From Hahella ganghwensis DSM 17046 (GTDB lineage Bacteria; Pseudomonadota; Gammaproteobacteria; Pseudomonadales; Oleiphilaceae): a stretch of DNA of 64,000 bases. The position numbers and the translations under genes are program-made. The DNA lies in the NCBI RefSeq assembly GCF_000376785.1, contig NZ_AQXX01000132.1:1-64000 (forward strand), given 5' to 3'. Of the stretch, positions 1 to 8,437 are shown piece after piece; position 1 is the stretch's first letter; each line of letters begins with the position of its first letter. The notes under the pieces are model-generated. The model saw nothing but the letters and a program-made list of their open reading frames with translations, made no database searches and was not told where the DNA came from.

Positions 1-2
1 TA

Positions 3-269
3 AGGCGAGAAGCATCGATTGCGGCGGTAAGCTTTGATCGAGCCCCGTCTGACATTCGCTTCAAACCAGTGTGTGATTATATTGCTGTTCAGTTAATTGT
101 GATGGCGGCTTCCAATCCGATATCTGGAACAGGTCGGCGCTTGTCAGAGTTAAGATCGGGAATTAGTAGTCTGTTTTTGGAGAGGCGTCCGAGGCCTACG
201 ACACCTCGGACGGTTAAGATATCAAAGACCCGATATCCAGTAGATCGCAATGCTGCTCCTCTTAAGTGA
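3..269 (+). CDS. IS4-family transposase, C-terminal fragment (cut by window edge)
   Basis: A reading frame is open from base 3 to a TGA at 267-269 with no start in the window, so the 5' part lies outside. The 88 visible residues are basic and end in ...RPTTPRTVKISKTRYPVDRN-AAPLK. The tail pattern RPxxxxPRxVK...YPxxxNAAxLK is the one I recognise from the C-termini of IS4-type DDE transposases. The gene ends only 43 bp from the yidC stop, and mnmE, which usually follows yidC, is not visible. The element may therefore sit between the two genes. Whether the transposase is intact cannot be judged. The family call rests on recall of the tail pattern only. Confidence 0.55.
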   Translation, partial: RREASIAAVSFDRAPSDIRFKPVCDYIAVQLIVMAASNPISGTGRRLSELRSGISSLFLERRPRPTTPRTVKISKTRYPVDRNAAPLK

Positions 270-280
270 ACAGCATTGCG
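246..280. repeat. 10-bp perfect inverted repeat at the insertion-element end
   Basis: The arms CGCAATGCTG (246-255) and CAGCATTGCG (271-280) are exact reverse complements around a 15-bp loop that contains the transposase stop. A second 9-bp perfect hairpin (186-194/204-212) lies inside the transposase frame. Neither arm is followed by a T-run on either strand, so these are not standard intrinsic terminators. The first may belong to the right end of the insertion sequence or may stop transcription running out of yidC; the sequence does not decide. Confidence 0.5.
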
Positions 281-312
281 TCAATCACGGGCTTTTTATC
301 TGGCTTTATTAC

Positions 313-2001
313 CTATTTGGCTTTAAGGCCATCCTTTTCAATTTTTCGAGTAATAACCCACTGCTGTGCAATAGACAGACAGTTGTTCACCAGCCAATAA
401 AGAACCAGACCAGCCGGGAACCAAAGGAAAAATACGGTGAAAACAATTGGCATCATCTTCATAACTCTTGCCTGAATAGGATCCGGTGGGGTCGGATTCA
501 GGTGCATTTGGAGGAACATGGTTGCCCCCATCAACAATGGCAGTATGAAGTATGGGTCCATAATGGACAGGTCTTGAATCCAGAAAAAGAATGGAGCCTG
601 GCGTAATTCAACAGATTCCAGCAATACCCAGTAGAGGGCAATAAACACAGGCATCTGAACAAGAATAGGAAGACATCCGCCCAATGGGTTGATTTTCTCT
701 TTCTTATACAGCTCCATCATAGCCTGAGACATTTTCTGGCGATCGTCAGAATATTGCTCGCGGATTCTCTGCAGTTCCGGGGTTACACGACGCATATTTG
801 CCATGGAACGATAACTTGCTGCAGACAAATGGAAGAATATTGCCTTAATCAAAACTGTCAGGAGGATAATTGCAATCCCCCAGTTACCCACATAGTCGTG
901 GATATAATCCAATACCAAAAACAGTGGCTTGGCGATTAACCATAACCAACCAAAATCGATGGTCAAATCCAAATTTGGTGCGATAGATTGCAGGGATTCA
1001 AGAATCTTCGGACCCACATATAAACTGGCTTCAAAGGTTTCCGTTGTTCCCGGAGCAACTGTTACCTCAGGGTCTACATATCCCATCAAGTAAAGACCAT
1101 TTCTTACACGGGTCTGATAGGTATGAGTTTCCTCATTACGAGGAATCCAGGCACTAACGAAATAATGTTGTACAAAAGCTACCCAACCACTGTTGTCTTC
1201 GACCTGAACTGACCCCTCGTCCATATCGTCAAAATCGACTTTTTCATAAGGAGTTTCAGTGGTAGAAACGACAGCACCAAGATAAGAAACAGCGCCCATC
1301 CCAGCAGCTTTTGTGGGATCAGGGGAATTATCTCTTACCAACTTCGCAGAAAAGTTCGCTCGCCATGGATCTACCGAGTCGTTGTTAACCAGATAGTAGA
1401 CCTTGATTTCATAATTTCCGCGGCTAAAAACATATCGTTTAGTTACATTCACACCATCACGGGTATAGTTCAAATCTACAGTCAGTTCGTTATTGTCTTC
1501 TGAAAGCTTGTAATGATTTTGCGAAGACTGATAAACCGGTAGAGGACCATTTTTGGAAGCATCAAATCCATCGCGTCCAATTAAACCACTTTCAGCAACA
1601 AAATAGCGTTCTGAGTTCTTCTGAAAGATTTCCAGTGGGGCAGGGTTATTAAGTGAAACCGGATAGTCCTTTAACGCTGAGTAAGTAAGATTACCACCGG
1701 TAAGATCGATTTTCGCAGCCAGGACGTCAGTCAAAACAGTGACTTCTCCGCCTGTACTCGAAGAACGTGAGGAGGCACTTACTTCCACATTTTGCTCTGA
1801 GCTCATTGACTCTGGAGTAGCAAGCTCTCCAGTTGTACTGTGATCAGAAGGAACGCTTGAAGAGCTGGTTTCATCAAACCCAGGGGCAGTTTGAGTAACA
1901 GCAGGACCCTGATCAGACGAGAAGTCTTTGTTCCACTCAAGTACCAACAGATACGAGACAACAAGTAAGCCAATAATAAGAGGTGTTCTTATATAGTCCA
2001 T
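313..2001 (-). CDS. yidC: membrane protein insertase YidC
   Basis: YidC inserts and folds inner-membrane proteins, alone or with SecYEG. The 562-residue length is normal for the Gram-negative form. There is an N-terminal membrane anchor (about residues 5-22), then a Ser/Thr-rich linker and a large periplasmic beta domain (about 80-340). The conserved five-helix core follows from about residue 355, including the cytoplasmic loop with MRRVTPELQRIREQY, the segment KEKINPLGGCLPILVQMPVF and the final helices (FFLWFPAGLVLYWLVNN). It is the last gene of the minus-strand run rpmH-rnpA-yidD-yidC, 11 bp after yidD. The short basic tail (GLKAK) is typical. Confidence 0.98.
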   Translation of the reverse strand: MDYIRTPLIIGLLVVSYLLVLEWNKDFSSDQGPAVTQTAPGFDETSSSSVPSDHSTTGELATPESMSSEQNVEVSASSRSSSTGGEVTVLTDVLAAKIDLTGGNLTYSALKDYPVSLNNPAPLEIFQKNSERYFVAESGLIGRDGFDASKNGPLPVYQSSQNHYKLSEDNNELTVDLNYTRDGVNVTKRYVFSRGNYEIKVYYLVNNDSVDPWRANFSAKLVRDNSPDPTKAAGMGAVSYLGAVVSTTETPYEKVDFDDMDEGSVQVEDNSGWVAFVQHYFVSAWIPRNEETHTYQTRVRNGLYLMGYVDPEVTVAPGTTETFEASLYVGPKILESLQSIAPNLDLTIDFGWLWLIAKPLFLVLDYIHDYVGNWGIAIILLTVLIKAIFFHLSAASYRSMANMRRVTPELQRIREQYSDDRQKMSQAMMELYKKEKINPLGGCLPILVQMPVFIALYWVLLESVELRQAPFFFWIQDLSIMDPYFILPLLMGATMFLQMHLNPTPPDPIQARVMKMMPIVFTVFFLWFPAGLVLYWLVNNCLSIAQQWVITRKIEKDGLKAK

Positions 2002-2012
2002 AAAATCACAAA

Positions 2013-2306
2013 CTAAGATTCATGTAAGGATGAATGGCGGTGTCTGGAATGAGAACACTCGGGTACGGGATCGATACCGCCTGTTGACCAAGGGTGGCAT
2101 CTTAACAGACGTCGCACCCCAAGATAACTCCCTTTTATTGCTCCATAACGAGATATTGCCTCGAAGGTGTAATGGGAACATGAGGGATAGAATCGACAAT
2201 GGTTGCCCATCATGGGACTGATGGCATACCGATAACATTGGACGATTAAAAGAAGTGCCTTTTTAGGCAGTTGACGAACTAGATCGATCAGGTGGGTTTT
2301 TTTCAT
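2013..2306 (-). CDS. yidD: membrane protein insertion efficiency factor YidD
   Basis: YidD is a small membrane-associated protein that helps YidC-dependent insertion. The 97-residue product starts with a basic amphipathic segment and carries the family core [15 protein letters not shown] followed by [20 protein letters not shown]. The cysteines at about residues 37 and 43 and in RCHPW are family-conserved. The ATG at 2306 overlaps the 3' end of rnpA by 44 bp, a usual arrangement that suggests translational coupling. Confidence 0.97.
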   Translation of the reverse strand: MKKTHLIDLVRQLPKKALLLIVQCYRYAISPMMGNHCRFYPSCSHYTFEAISRYGAIKGSYLGVRRLLRCHPWSTGGIDPVPECSHSRHRHSSLHES

Positions 2307-2655
2307 ATTGTCGACTCAGTTTCGCCAATAATTTAACCATACACTGATGAAGTTCAGCATTGTCAATGTCTGCCAGAGGGCGACGGGCAATTACCACTAT
2401 GTCGATAGCCGGTAATTGATACTGTTTTAAACGAAACTGTTCACGAATTATTCGCTTAACTCGGTTTCGACCAGTTGCAAATTTGATATTGCGCTTAGCA
2501 ATTACTAAACCCAATCTCGCATGATTGCACTGGTTAGAACGAGCCAATAGCAATAATGCAGGATGCCCTGCCTTATACTCGGCTTGCTCAAAAACATTAC
2601 GAAAGTCCCCTGGCCTCAGTAATCGAAGCGACCGGGGAAATTCGTAAGTCGACAT
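2263..2655 (-). CDS. rnpA: ribonuclease P protein component
   Basis: This is the protein subunit of RNase P, which cleaves the 5' leader of pre-tRNAs together with the M1 RNA. The 130-residue basic protein shows the family signature: a beta-strand [21 protein letters not shown] with the RNR motif (about residues 70-72) binding M1 RNA, preceded by an N-terminal [17 protein letters not shown]. The C-terminal extension after about residue 110 is variable in the family. The gene lies between rpmH and yidD in the usual order. Confidence 0.97.
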   Translation of the reverse strand: MSTYEFPRSLRLLRPGDFRNVFEQAEYKAGHPALLLLARSNQCNHARLGLVIAKRNIKFATGRNRVKRIIREQFRLKQYQLPAIDIVVIARRPLADIDNAELHQCMVKLLAKLSRQYEKNPPDRSSSSTA

Positions 2656-2660
2656 CTAAG

Positions 2661-2677
2661 CGTTGAAAAAATTCAAC
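2661..2677. other. small hairpin between rpmH and rnpA
   Basis: CGTTGAA and TTCAACG form a 7-bp stem around a 3-base loop in the 32-bp gap after rpmH. There is no U-tract. It could stabilise the rpmH mRNA end or limit readthrough into rnpA, as has been proposed for such intercistronic hairpins elsewhere. This is inference only. Confidence 0.4.
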
Positions 2678-2687
2678 GAATGATCAA

Positions 2688-2822
2688 TTAAGCGGAAAGA
2701 CGCTTACGACCTTTCGCACGACGGGCTGCCAGTACTTTACGACCATTTGCAGTGGCCATACGTGCACGGAAACCATGAGTGCGTTTACGCTTAAGGACGC
2801 TTGGTTGGAATGTACGTTTCAT
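2688..2822 (-). CDS. rpmH: 50S ribosomal protein L34
   Basis: L34 is a very basic 44-residue protein of the large ribosomal subunit. The frame from ATG (2822-2820) reads [20 protein letters not shown], continues to ...[22 protein letters not shown] and stops with TAA, matching the universal bacterial L34 sequence along its length. It is the first gene of the minus-strand run and faces dnaA across oriC. Confidence 0.98.
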   Translation of the reverse strand: MKRTFQPSVLKRKRTHGFRARMATANGRKVLAARRAKGRKRLSA

Positions 2823-2939
2823 GTCCTACTCTCACAGCTAGATAACGTTAAAATGGACTATTCAAAAATAGGGACGCGAATTTTATGGAATTTAAGAACA
2901 AATAGCAATCGGAATTCCTGAAAAGATTTTTATAGCCCT

Positions 2940-3350
2940 TTCTCGAAAATTTTGTCCACACGCTAAATTAAATATAAATATGAATTTTTAAAGAAAGATT
3001 GTTGATTTAGTGCATTGTTAAGGAAGCCCTTTTCTGTGGATAAATCGATTTTATTTATGAAAAACAACAATCTGGGAGATTAATAATTATATGGATATCA
3101 CGTTGGAAACACTGGGATAGCCTGGGTAATACCGTTGGAAAAACTGGTCACTTGTCCACAGCCGTTTTCATCCACAGGGATTTGCTCAGGTTATCCACAT
3201 GGATATCAAAAGGTTTTCCCTTATAAGCAATGGTTCTAAATTTTTTTTCCTCGATTTTTTGTTAACAAGGCTGTTGACAAGTCAGTATATTTTTGATTTT
3301 TAAAGGTAAAGTTATCCACAAGGCATCTAATAAGCATGATTTTGGTGGTG
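2940..3350. other. oriC: chromosomal replication origin oriC
   Basis: The rpmH-dnaA gap (2823-3660) is the usual oriC site in pseudomonad-like gammaproteobacteria. Perfect DnaA boxes (TTATCCACA) lie at 3191-3199 and 3312-3320 on plus, and at 3035-3043 on minus. One-mismatch boxes are TTGTCCACA at 2952-2960 and 3152-3160, and TCATCCACA at 3168-3176. A strongly AT-rich stretch with T-runs (about 3230-3310) lies between two perfect boxes and is a plausible unwinding element. The remainder of the gap (about 3350-3660) carries the dnaA promoter/leader, in which I see no convincing gene. Confidence 0.92.
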
Positions 3351-3660
3351 GCATTAGGTGAAACTTCCCGCTAGAATCCCTCTTTACCTGTCCAAGCACC
3401 AAGGCGCGTTTTGTCATTTTGGGGGACAAGGCGGTGCCAAAAATAATGAATACATATTTTTATGCGGTGAATTTCACTGCAGGGGTATTTGTCACTCTGA
3501 TTTTTGTCATTTGGCGATCCGCCAGGGAAGTTTTCAATAAACATGATGTCTGAATTGGGGGCAGGTAGCGGCGTATCCACTCGGAGGAGTGTTGCGTGTG
3601 ATAGACAGATTAAAAAGCAAAATTCATAAATAACGATATCAGTAAGCTGGAGGTTTTGGC

Positions 3661-5070
3661 GTGGCTTTAGAACTGTGGCATCAGTGCCTTGGGTATCTGG
3701 AGGATGAGCTTCCTTCGCAACAGTTCAATACCTGGTTACGACCATTACAGGCAAGAGCATCTGAAGAGGAAATTCTTCTCTACGCACCTAATCGCTTTGT
3801 TTTGGATTGGGTGAATGAAAAGTATGTCAGCCGTATTAGTGAAATACTGCAGGAGATTTCTCATTCACAACCACCAAGAGTGTCTTTGAAAATTGGAAGT
3901 TTAAGTCAAAAGAAGGCAAATGGTGGTGGTTCGGCAGTAAGTAGGCCTGCTAATAATGGTAATGATGCAAAAAATAGGAAGGATACCGAACATTCTGTAG
4001 AGGCGAAGTCACCTGATCGTCAAGTATCAGTGGACGGAGCTATAAAACATGAGAGTTCCCTTAATCTTAACTTCACTTTTGATACTTTTGTTGAGGGCAA
4101 ATCAAACCAATTGGCAAGAGCTGCCGCGACTCAGGTTGCGGATAATCCGGGCTCTGCCTATAACCCACTATTTCTATATGGTGGTGTGGGATTGGGGAAA
4201 ACCCACTTAATGCATGCGGTGGGGAACTCAATTCTGAGAAAGAATCCGAATGCAAAAATTGTATATCTGCATTCAGAACGTTTTGTCGCTGACATGGTAA
4301 AGGCGCTGCAACTAAATGCAATTAATGAGTTCAAGCGTTACTACAGGTCGGTGGATGCATTACTGATCGATGATATTCAGTTTTTCGCCAGAAAAGAGCG
4401 TTCTCAGGAAGAGTTTTTCCACACATTCAATGCGTTATTGGAAGGTGGACAGCAGATGATTCTGACGTGTGATCGATATCCAAAGGAAATTGATCACATG
4501 GAAGAGCGTTTGAAGTCTCGTTTTGGCTGGGGATTGACTGTGATGGTTGAGCCTCCTGAGCTTGAAACCCGAGTGGCGATTCTGATGAAGAAAGCTGAGC
4601 AGGCAAATGTAATGCTTAGTAGTGAGTCAGCATTCTTTATAGCTCAGAAAATTCGTTCCAACGTTCGTGAACTTGAAGGAGCTTTGAAGCTGGTTATTGC
4701 CAATGCTCATTTCACAGCCCAGGAAATTACGCCACCTTTTATCAGGGAATGTCTGAAAGACCTTCTGGCTCTGCATGAAAAGCAGGTTAGTATCGATAAT
4801 ATTCAAAGGACGGTGGCTGAGTACTATAAGATAAGAGTGGCTGATCTATTATCAAAACGGCGTACACGTTCTATTACCCGTCCAAGACAGGTGGCAATGG
4901 CTCTGGCGAAAGAATTGACAACCCATAGTCTGCCTGAAATTGGTGAGGCCTTTGGCGGTCGTGACCATACAACAGTGCTTCACGCTTGCAAAGTCGTACT
5001 GGAATTGCAGGAAAAAGATCCGATGATCCGGGAGGATTATCAGAACTTTATGAGAATGTTAACGGGATAG
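3661..5070 (+). CDS. dnaA: chromosomal replication initiator DnaA
   Basis: DnaA binds the oriC boxes as an ATP complex, opens the duplex and loads DnaB. The GTG start is placed 7 bases after a CTGGAGG ribosome site. In the 469 residues, domain I ([20 protein letters not shown]..., to about 80) is followed by a Gly/Asn-rich linker (about 85-135). Next comes the AAA+ domain with Walker [10 protein letters not shown] (about 171-179), Walker [10 protein letters not shown] and an arginine-finger region. The C-terminal DNA-binding domain contains the signature [13 protein letters not shown] (about 430). The gene is complete and full length. Confidence 0.99.
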   Translation: MALELWHQCLGYLEDELPSQQFNTWLRPLQARASEEEILLYAPNRFVLDWVNEKYVSRISEILQEISHSQPPRVSLKIGSLSQKKANGGGSAVSRPANNGNDAKNRKDTEHSVEAKSPDRQVSVDGAIKHESSLNLNFTFDTFVEGKSNQLARAAATQVADNPGSAYNPLFLYGGVGLGKTHLMHAVGNSILRKNPNAKIVYLHSERFVADMVKALQLNAINEFKRYYRSVDALLIDDIQFFARKERSQEEFFHTFNALLEGGQQMILTCDRYPKEIDHMEERLKSRFGWGLTVMVEPPELETRVAILMKKAEQANVMLSSESAFFIAQKIRSNVRELEGALKLVIANAHFTAQEITPPFIRECLKDLLALHEKQVSIDNIQRTVAEYYKIRVADLLSKRRTRSITRPRQVAMALAKELTTHSLPEIGEAFGGRDHTTVLHACKVVLELQEKDPMIREDYQNFMRMLTG

Positions 5071-5203
5071 TTGGCAATAGGTTTCCGGGAATATATCGTT
5101 CCCTCATTTATCGGAAAAATCATAGTCGCATCACGGGTTTAACATCGCTAACATACAGATGTTATAAGCCGGTAACTAAAGCAGGATACAAACAGGATAA
5201 TCC

Positions 5204-6307
5204 ATGAAATTCACTATTACGCGAGAGGCGCTCATAACATCCTTGCAAATGATTTCAGGTGTGGTTGAAAAAAGACAGACCATGCCTGTACTTGCTAACG
5301 TTTTACTTGATGCGAGTGAGGATAAGCTGACTGTTACTGGAACCAATATGGAAGTGGAGTTGGTCGCTCAGATTGCGGAAGTGAATATACAGCAGCCGGG
5401 AAGAATTACTGTACCTGCCAAGAAGTTTACAGATATCTGCAGATCCCTACCAGATCAAGCTAATATTGACGTAGAAGTGAAAGATTCCAGACTGAATGTC
5501 CATTTTGGAAAGAGCCACTTTGTTTTATCCACATTACCCGCTGATCATTTTCCTAATGTAGAGGAAGAAGCTGGTAGTATTAAACTTGAGTTACCGCAAA
5601 AAGAACTCAAGCGAATGATTGATGCCACGGCATTTGCAATGGCCCAGCAGGATGTACGTTATTATTTGAACGGCATGCTCATGGAGCTTAGCAATGATGG
5701 TTTAAAAGCTGTTTCGACAGATGGTCACAGGCTGGCAATGGCTGGTATCGCTACAAAGACTTCAGTGGAAGATAAGAGGCAGCCAATTGTTCCTCGTAAA
5801 GGGGTGCTGGAATTAGCCAGATTGTTATCAGATACAGAGGAAACCTGTACTGTGATATTTGGTGACAACCATGTGCGTGCCGTGGTGGGTCATTATACCT
5901 TTACCTCAAAGCTAATAGACGGAAAATTCCCGGATTATCAAAGGGTTATACCACGTGGTGGGGATAAGACAATGATTGCTGACAGGCAGTTATTGAAGGG
6001 CGTTTTGCAAAGAGCCAGTATCCTTTCCCATGAAAGTATCAGGGGAGTTCGTCTTCAGTTTGAGCCGGGGGAGTTAAAGGTTTTTGCCAATAACCCTGAC
6101 CAGGAAGAAGCTGAAGACAGTCTTGAAGTCGATTATGATTTCGAGCCTATGCAGATAGGTTTTAATGTCGGTTATCTGATTGATGTTCTAAATGTGCTTG
6201 ATGATAATTTGATCAAAATGACCTTGTCCAATGCGAATAGTAGTGCTTTGGTTGAAGGTATGGAAACCAGTGACGCATTGTATGTTGTCATGCCAATGAG
6301 GCTGTAG
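5204..6307 (+). CDS. dnaN: DNA polymerase III beta subunit (sliding clamp)
   Basis: DnaN forms the ring-shaped dimer that tethers DNA polymerase III to DNA. The 367-residue length equals the family norm. Three clamp domains can be followed from MKFTITREALITSLQMISGV to the C-terminal VMPMRL, which forms part of the hydrophobic partner-binding region. The gene begins 133 bp after dnaA, so it may have its own promoter as well as readthrough from dnaA. Confidence 0.99.
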   Translation: MKFTITREALITSLQMISGVVEKRQTMPVLANVLLDASEDKLTVTGTNMEVELVAQIAEVNIQQPGRITVPAKKFTDICRSLPDQANIDVEVKDSRLNVHFGKSHFVLSTLPADHFPNVEEEAGSIKLELPQKELKRMIDATAFAMAQQDVRYYLNGMLMELSNDGLKAVSTDGHRLAMAGIATKTSVEDKRQPIVPRKGVLELARLLSDTEETCTVIFGDNHVRAVVGHYTFTSKLIDGKFPDYQRVIPRGGDKTMIADRQLLKGVLQRASILSHESIRGVRLQFEPGELKVFANNPDQEEAEDSLEVDYDFEPMQIGFNVGYLIDVLNVLDDNLIKMTLSNANSSALVEGMETSDALYVVMPMRL

Positions 6308-6357
6308 AATTACCTGAAGTTTCAACAGGTTCCAATGTTATTTTTGAAATGTTGGTG

Positions 6358-6395
6358 CCTGTCTAATAATAAGACAGGTTGCCGGAATTTTTTCG
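6358..6395 (+). terminator. possible terminator after dnaN
   Basis: CCTGTCT (6358-6364) and AGACAGG (6372-6378) form a 7-bp stem around a 7-base loop, followed by TTGCCGGAATTTTTTCGGC. The T-run comes 9 bases after the stem and lies inside a second short GCCG/CGGC hairpin, so this is not a textbook terminator. It would separate dnaN from the kinase gene, which starts 60 bp on. Confidence 0.45.
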
Positions 6396-6454
6396 GCTTA
6401 TCCAAGGTAGGAAGGGGTTTGATAGTGTAACGGAATTAAGACGCAGGTTAGCAA

Positions 6455-7729
6455 ATGAGTAAATTAGCGATAGCTATAAAAAGTGCGTTCAGAATTGGTC
6501 AAACCGCAGCAGTTGTGACAAAAGCCGGTGCTGGCTGGGTGTTGGGAGATAAACTGCCACCGCCAAAGTTGCTTAGGCAAACTTTCGAGGAACTGGGGGC
6601 AACATATATAAAACTAGGACAGTTTATCGCGTCCTCGCCAACCTTTTTTCCAAAGGAATATGTTGATGAATTTCAACTCTGTCTCGATAAGACAAAACCA
6701 CTGCCCTACTCTCAGATAGAAAAAATCATTAAGGATGAGTTGAAGCAACCATTAGGCGATATCTTTTCGTTTATCGATACGAATCCGCTAGCTTCAGCCT
6801 CAATTGCTCAGGTACATGCCGCAAGGCTTGTAACTGGTGAAGAAGTCGTCATCAAGGTGCAGAAACCTGGTGTTCGTAATATTCTTCTGACGGATCTTAA
6901 TTTTCTCTATGTAACAGCTCGGGTTATAGAGTATCTGGCTCCGAAATTATCTTGGACCTCCCTCTCCGGAATTGTTGAAGAAATTCAGCGGACGATGATG
7001 GAGGAATGTGACTTTTATCAGGAAGCCAGGAATCTTAAAGAATTTCAGGAGTTTCTTGTTCGAACTGAAAACGAAATGGCAGTCGTACCGAAAGTATATG
7101 AGAGTGCCAGTTCCATGAGAGTTCTGACCATGGAGCGTTTCCATGGCGTGCCGCTGACAGATTTAGAAACGATACGAGAGTACTGTTCTGATCCTGAAAA
7201 AACCTTGATATCAGCAATGAATACATGGTTTGCATCGTTAACCCAATGTGAGTTTTTTCATGCTGATGTTCACGCAGGAAACCTCATGGTTCTTGAAGAT
7301 GGACGAATCGGTTTTATAGATTTTGGAATAGTCGGACGGATTGGCGCCGGTACTTGGCAAGCAGTGTCTGATTTTATTACCTCTATAATGATGGGGAATT
7401 TTCACGGCATGGCAGACGCCATGGCGAGAATAGGTGTGACCAAGGTTCAGGTAGATATTGATGCGTTGGCGCGAGATATTGCGAACGTTTATAAGAAAAT
7501 GGACGCAATGGTGCCCGACACCTCGATCTATTATGATCAGTCTCCAGAGGATGATGATATTAATAATATTCTTATGGACTTGGTTAGGATTGGTGAGCAG
7601 CACGGCTTACACTTTCCAAGAGAGTTTGCTCTCCTGTTAAAACAATTCTTATATTTTGATCGCTATGTCCATATCCTGGCTCCTGAATTGGATATGTTTA
7701 TGGATGAAAGACTGGGCCTGCTTCAGTAG
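6455..7729 (+). CDS. ABC1/UbiB (AarF) family atypical kinase
   Basis: Members of this family have a protein-kinase-like fold; the best known, UbiB, supports ubiquinone synthesis through ATPase activity. Visible motifs are the family-specific KxGQ (YIKLGQFIASSP, about residues 53-64), the Ala-rich loop SASIAQVHAA, the ATP-binding lysine in VVIKVQKPGV, the Glu in EECDFYQEA, the catalytic-loop region HADVHAGNL and the metal-binding GFIDFGIVGRI. The catalytic loop has V and A where HADPHPGN is common. At 424 residues it is shorter than UbiB and shows no clear C-terminal membrane pair, so it is more likely a paralogue than ubiB itself. It lies between dnaN and recF, an unusual place. Confidence 0.85.
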   Translation: MSKLAIAIKSAFRIGQTAAVVTKAGAGWVLGDKLPPPKLLRQTFEELGATYIKLGQFIASSPTFFPKEYVDEFQLCLDKTKPLPYSQIEKIIKDELKQPLGDIFSFIDTNPLASASIAQVHAARLVTGEEVVIKVQKPGVRNILLTDLNFLYVTARVIEYLAPKLSWTSLSGIVEEIQRTMMEECDFYQEARNLKEFQEFLVRTENEMAVVPKVYESASSMRVLTMERFHGVPLTDLETIREYCSDPEKTLISAMNTWFASLTQCEFFHADVHAGNLMVLEDGRIGFIDFGIVGRIGAGTWQAVSDFITSIMMGNFHGMADAMARIGVTKVQVDIDALARDIANVYKKMDAMVPDTSIYYDQSPEDDDINNILMDLVRIGEQHGLHFPREFALLLKQFLYFDRYVHILAPELDMFMDERLGLLQ

Positions 7730-7747
7730 ATAGAAATTGAAGATAAG

Positions 7748-7787
7748 AAAAAACCTGACAATGTGTGAGCGTTGTTGGGTTTTTTTA
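7748..7787 (+). terminator. intrinsic terminator after the ABC1 kinase gene
   Basis: AAAAAACCTGACAA (7748-7761) pairs with the T-rich arm at 7772-7786 through 14 positions, two of them G-U wobbles, around a loop of about 10 bases. The arm ends in a run of seven Ts. The A-tract/T-tract symmetry could allow weaker use on the minus strand. It separates the kinase gene from marC. Confidence 0.8.
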
Positions 7788-7834
7788 TTGCTAAACTGAA
7801 AATATAGAAATTTGGCGGATATCAAGAGACTGCT

Positions 7835-8437
7835 ATGGAAATATCCTCAGCGATAATATTGTTGTTAGTGGTAATGGATCCTTTAGGAAATATTCCTATA
7901 TTTTTAAGTGTTTTGGATAAAGTTGAAAAATCCAGGCGGTTTAAGGTTCTGTTGCGTGAGCTGCTAAGAGCTTTGGTGATACTGCTTGGTTTTTTGTTTG
8001 GTGGCAGTTATTTACTAAAAGTTTTCAGCTTGAGTCAGGAAGCGGTAGGAATGGCAGGGGCCATAGTACTGTTTGTGATTGCTATAAGAATGATATTCCC
8101 GGCCAAGCGTGACTGGTTGGAGGATCTGCCAGACGGTGAACCATTTATTGTACCTCTTGCTATACCCTTTGTGGCTGGCCCCTCAGCGTTGGCTACATTG
8201 ATTCTTATATCAACCCGAGAGCCCGACAGAATGGTGGATTGGGTGATTGTTGTTGTCGCATCATGGAGCTTAACGGCGTTGGTTCTGATGTGTTCAACAG
8301 GCTTGTATAAAATACTGAGAAAACGAGGCCTAATTGCGATTGAGCGTTTGATGGGGATGTTATTGATAGCAGTGTCCGTTGAAATGTTTATCTCAGGCTT
8401 GCAACCGCTACTAATTAAGATCACTCACAGTTTATGA
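7835..8437 (+). CDS. MarC/YhgN family inner-membrane protein
   Basis: MarC-family proteins are six-helix inner-membrane proteins of unknown transport role; the old link to antibiotic resistance is not supported for E. coli MarC. The 200 residues show the family opening (LLVVMDPLGNIPIFLSVL, about 11-28), a central VPLAIPFVAGPSALATLI and hydrophobic segments along the length. Its stop overlaps the recF start by 4 bp (ATGA), so the two are translationally coupled here. That pairing is not part of the usual dnaN-recF arrangement. Confidence 0.9.
   Translation: MEISSAIILLLVVMDPLGNIPIFLSVLDKVEKSRRFKVLLRELLRALVILLGFLFGGSYLLKVFSLSQEAVGMAGAIVLFVIAIRMIFPAKRDWLEDLPDGEPFIVPLAIPFVAGPSALATLILISTREPDRMVDWVIVVVASWSLTALVLMCSTGLYKILRKRGLIAIERLMGMLLIAVSVEMFISGLQPLLIKITHSL

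Noticed and set aside
186-212. Perfect 9-bp hairpin near the window edge as an intrinsic terminator
   Set aside because: It lies within the transposase frame and has no T-run on either strand.
3358-3580. Short overlapping frames on both strands between oriC and dnaA (60 and 69 codons)
   Set aside because: No ribosome site, no recognisable composition or motif, and the stretch is the dnaA leader region. Overlapping frames on both strands are expected by chance.
6358-6378. CTGT...ACAG repeat after dnaN as a LexA box
   Set aside because: The spacing between CTGT and ACAG is 11, not 8, and the position is downstream of dnaN; a hairpin is the simpler reading.
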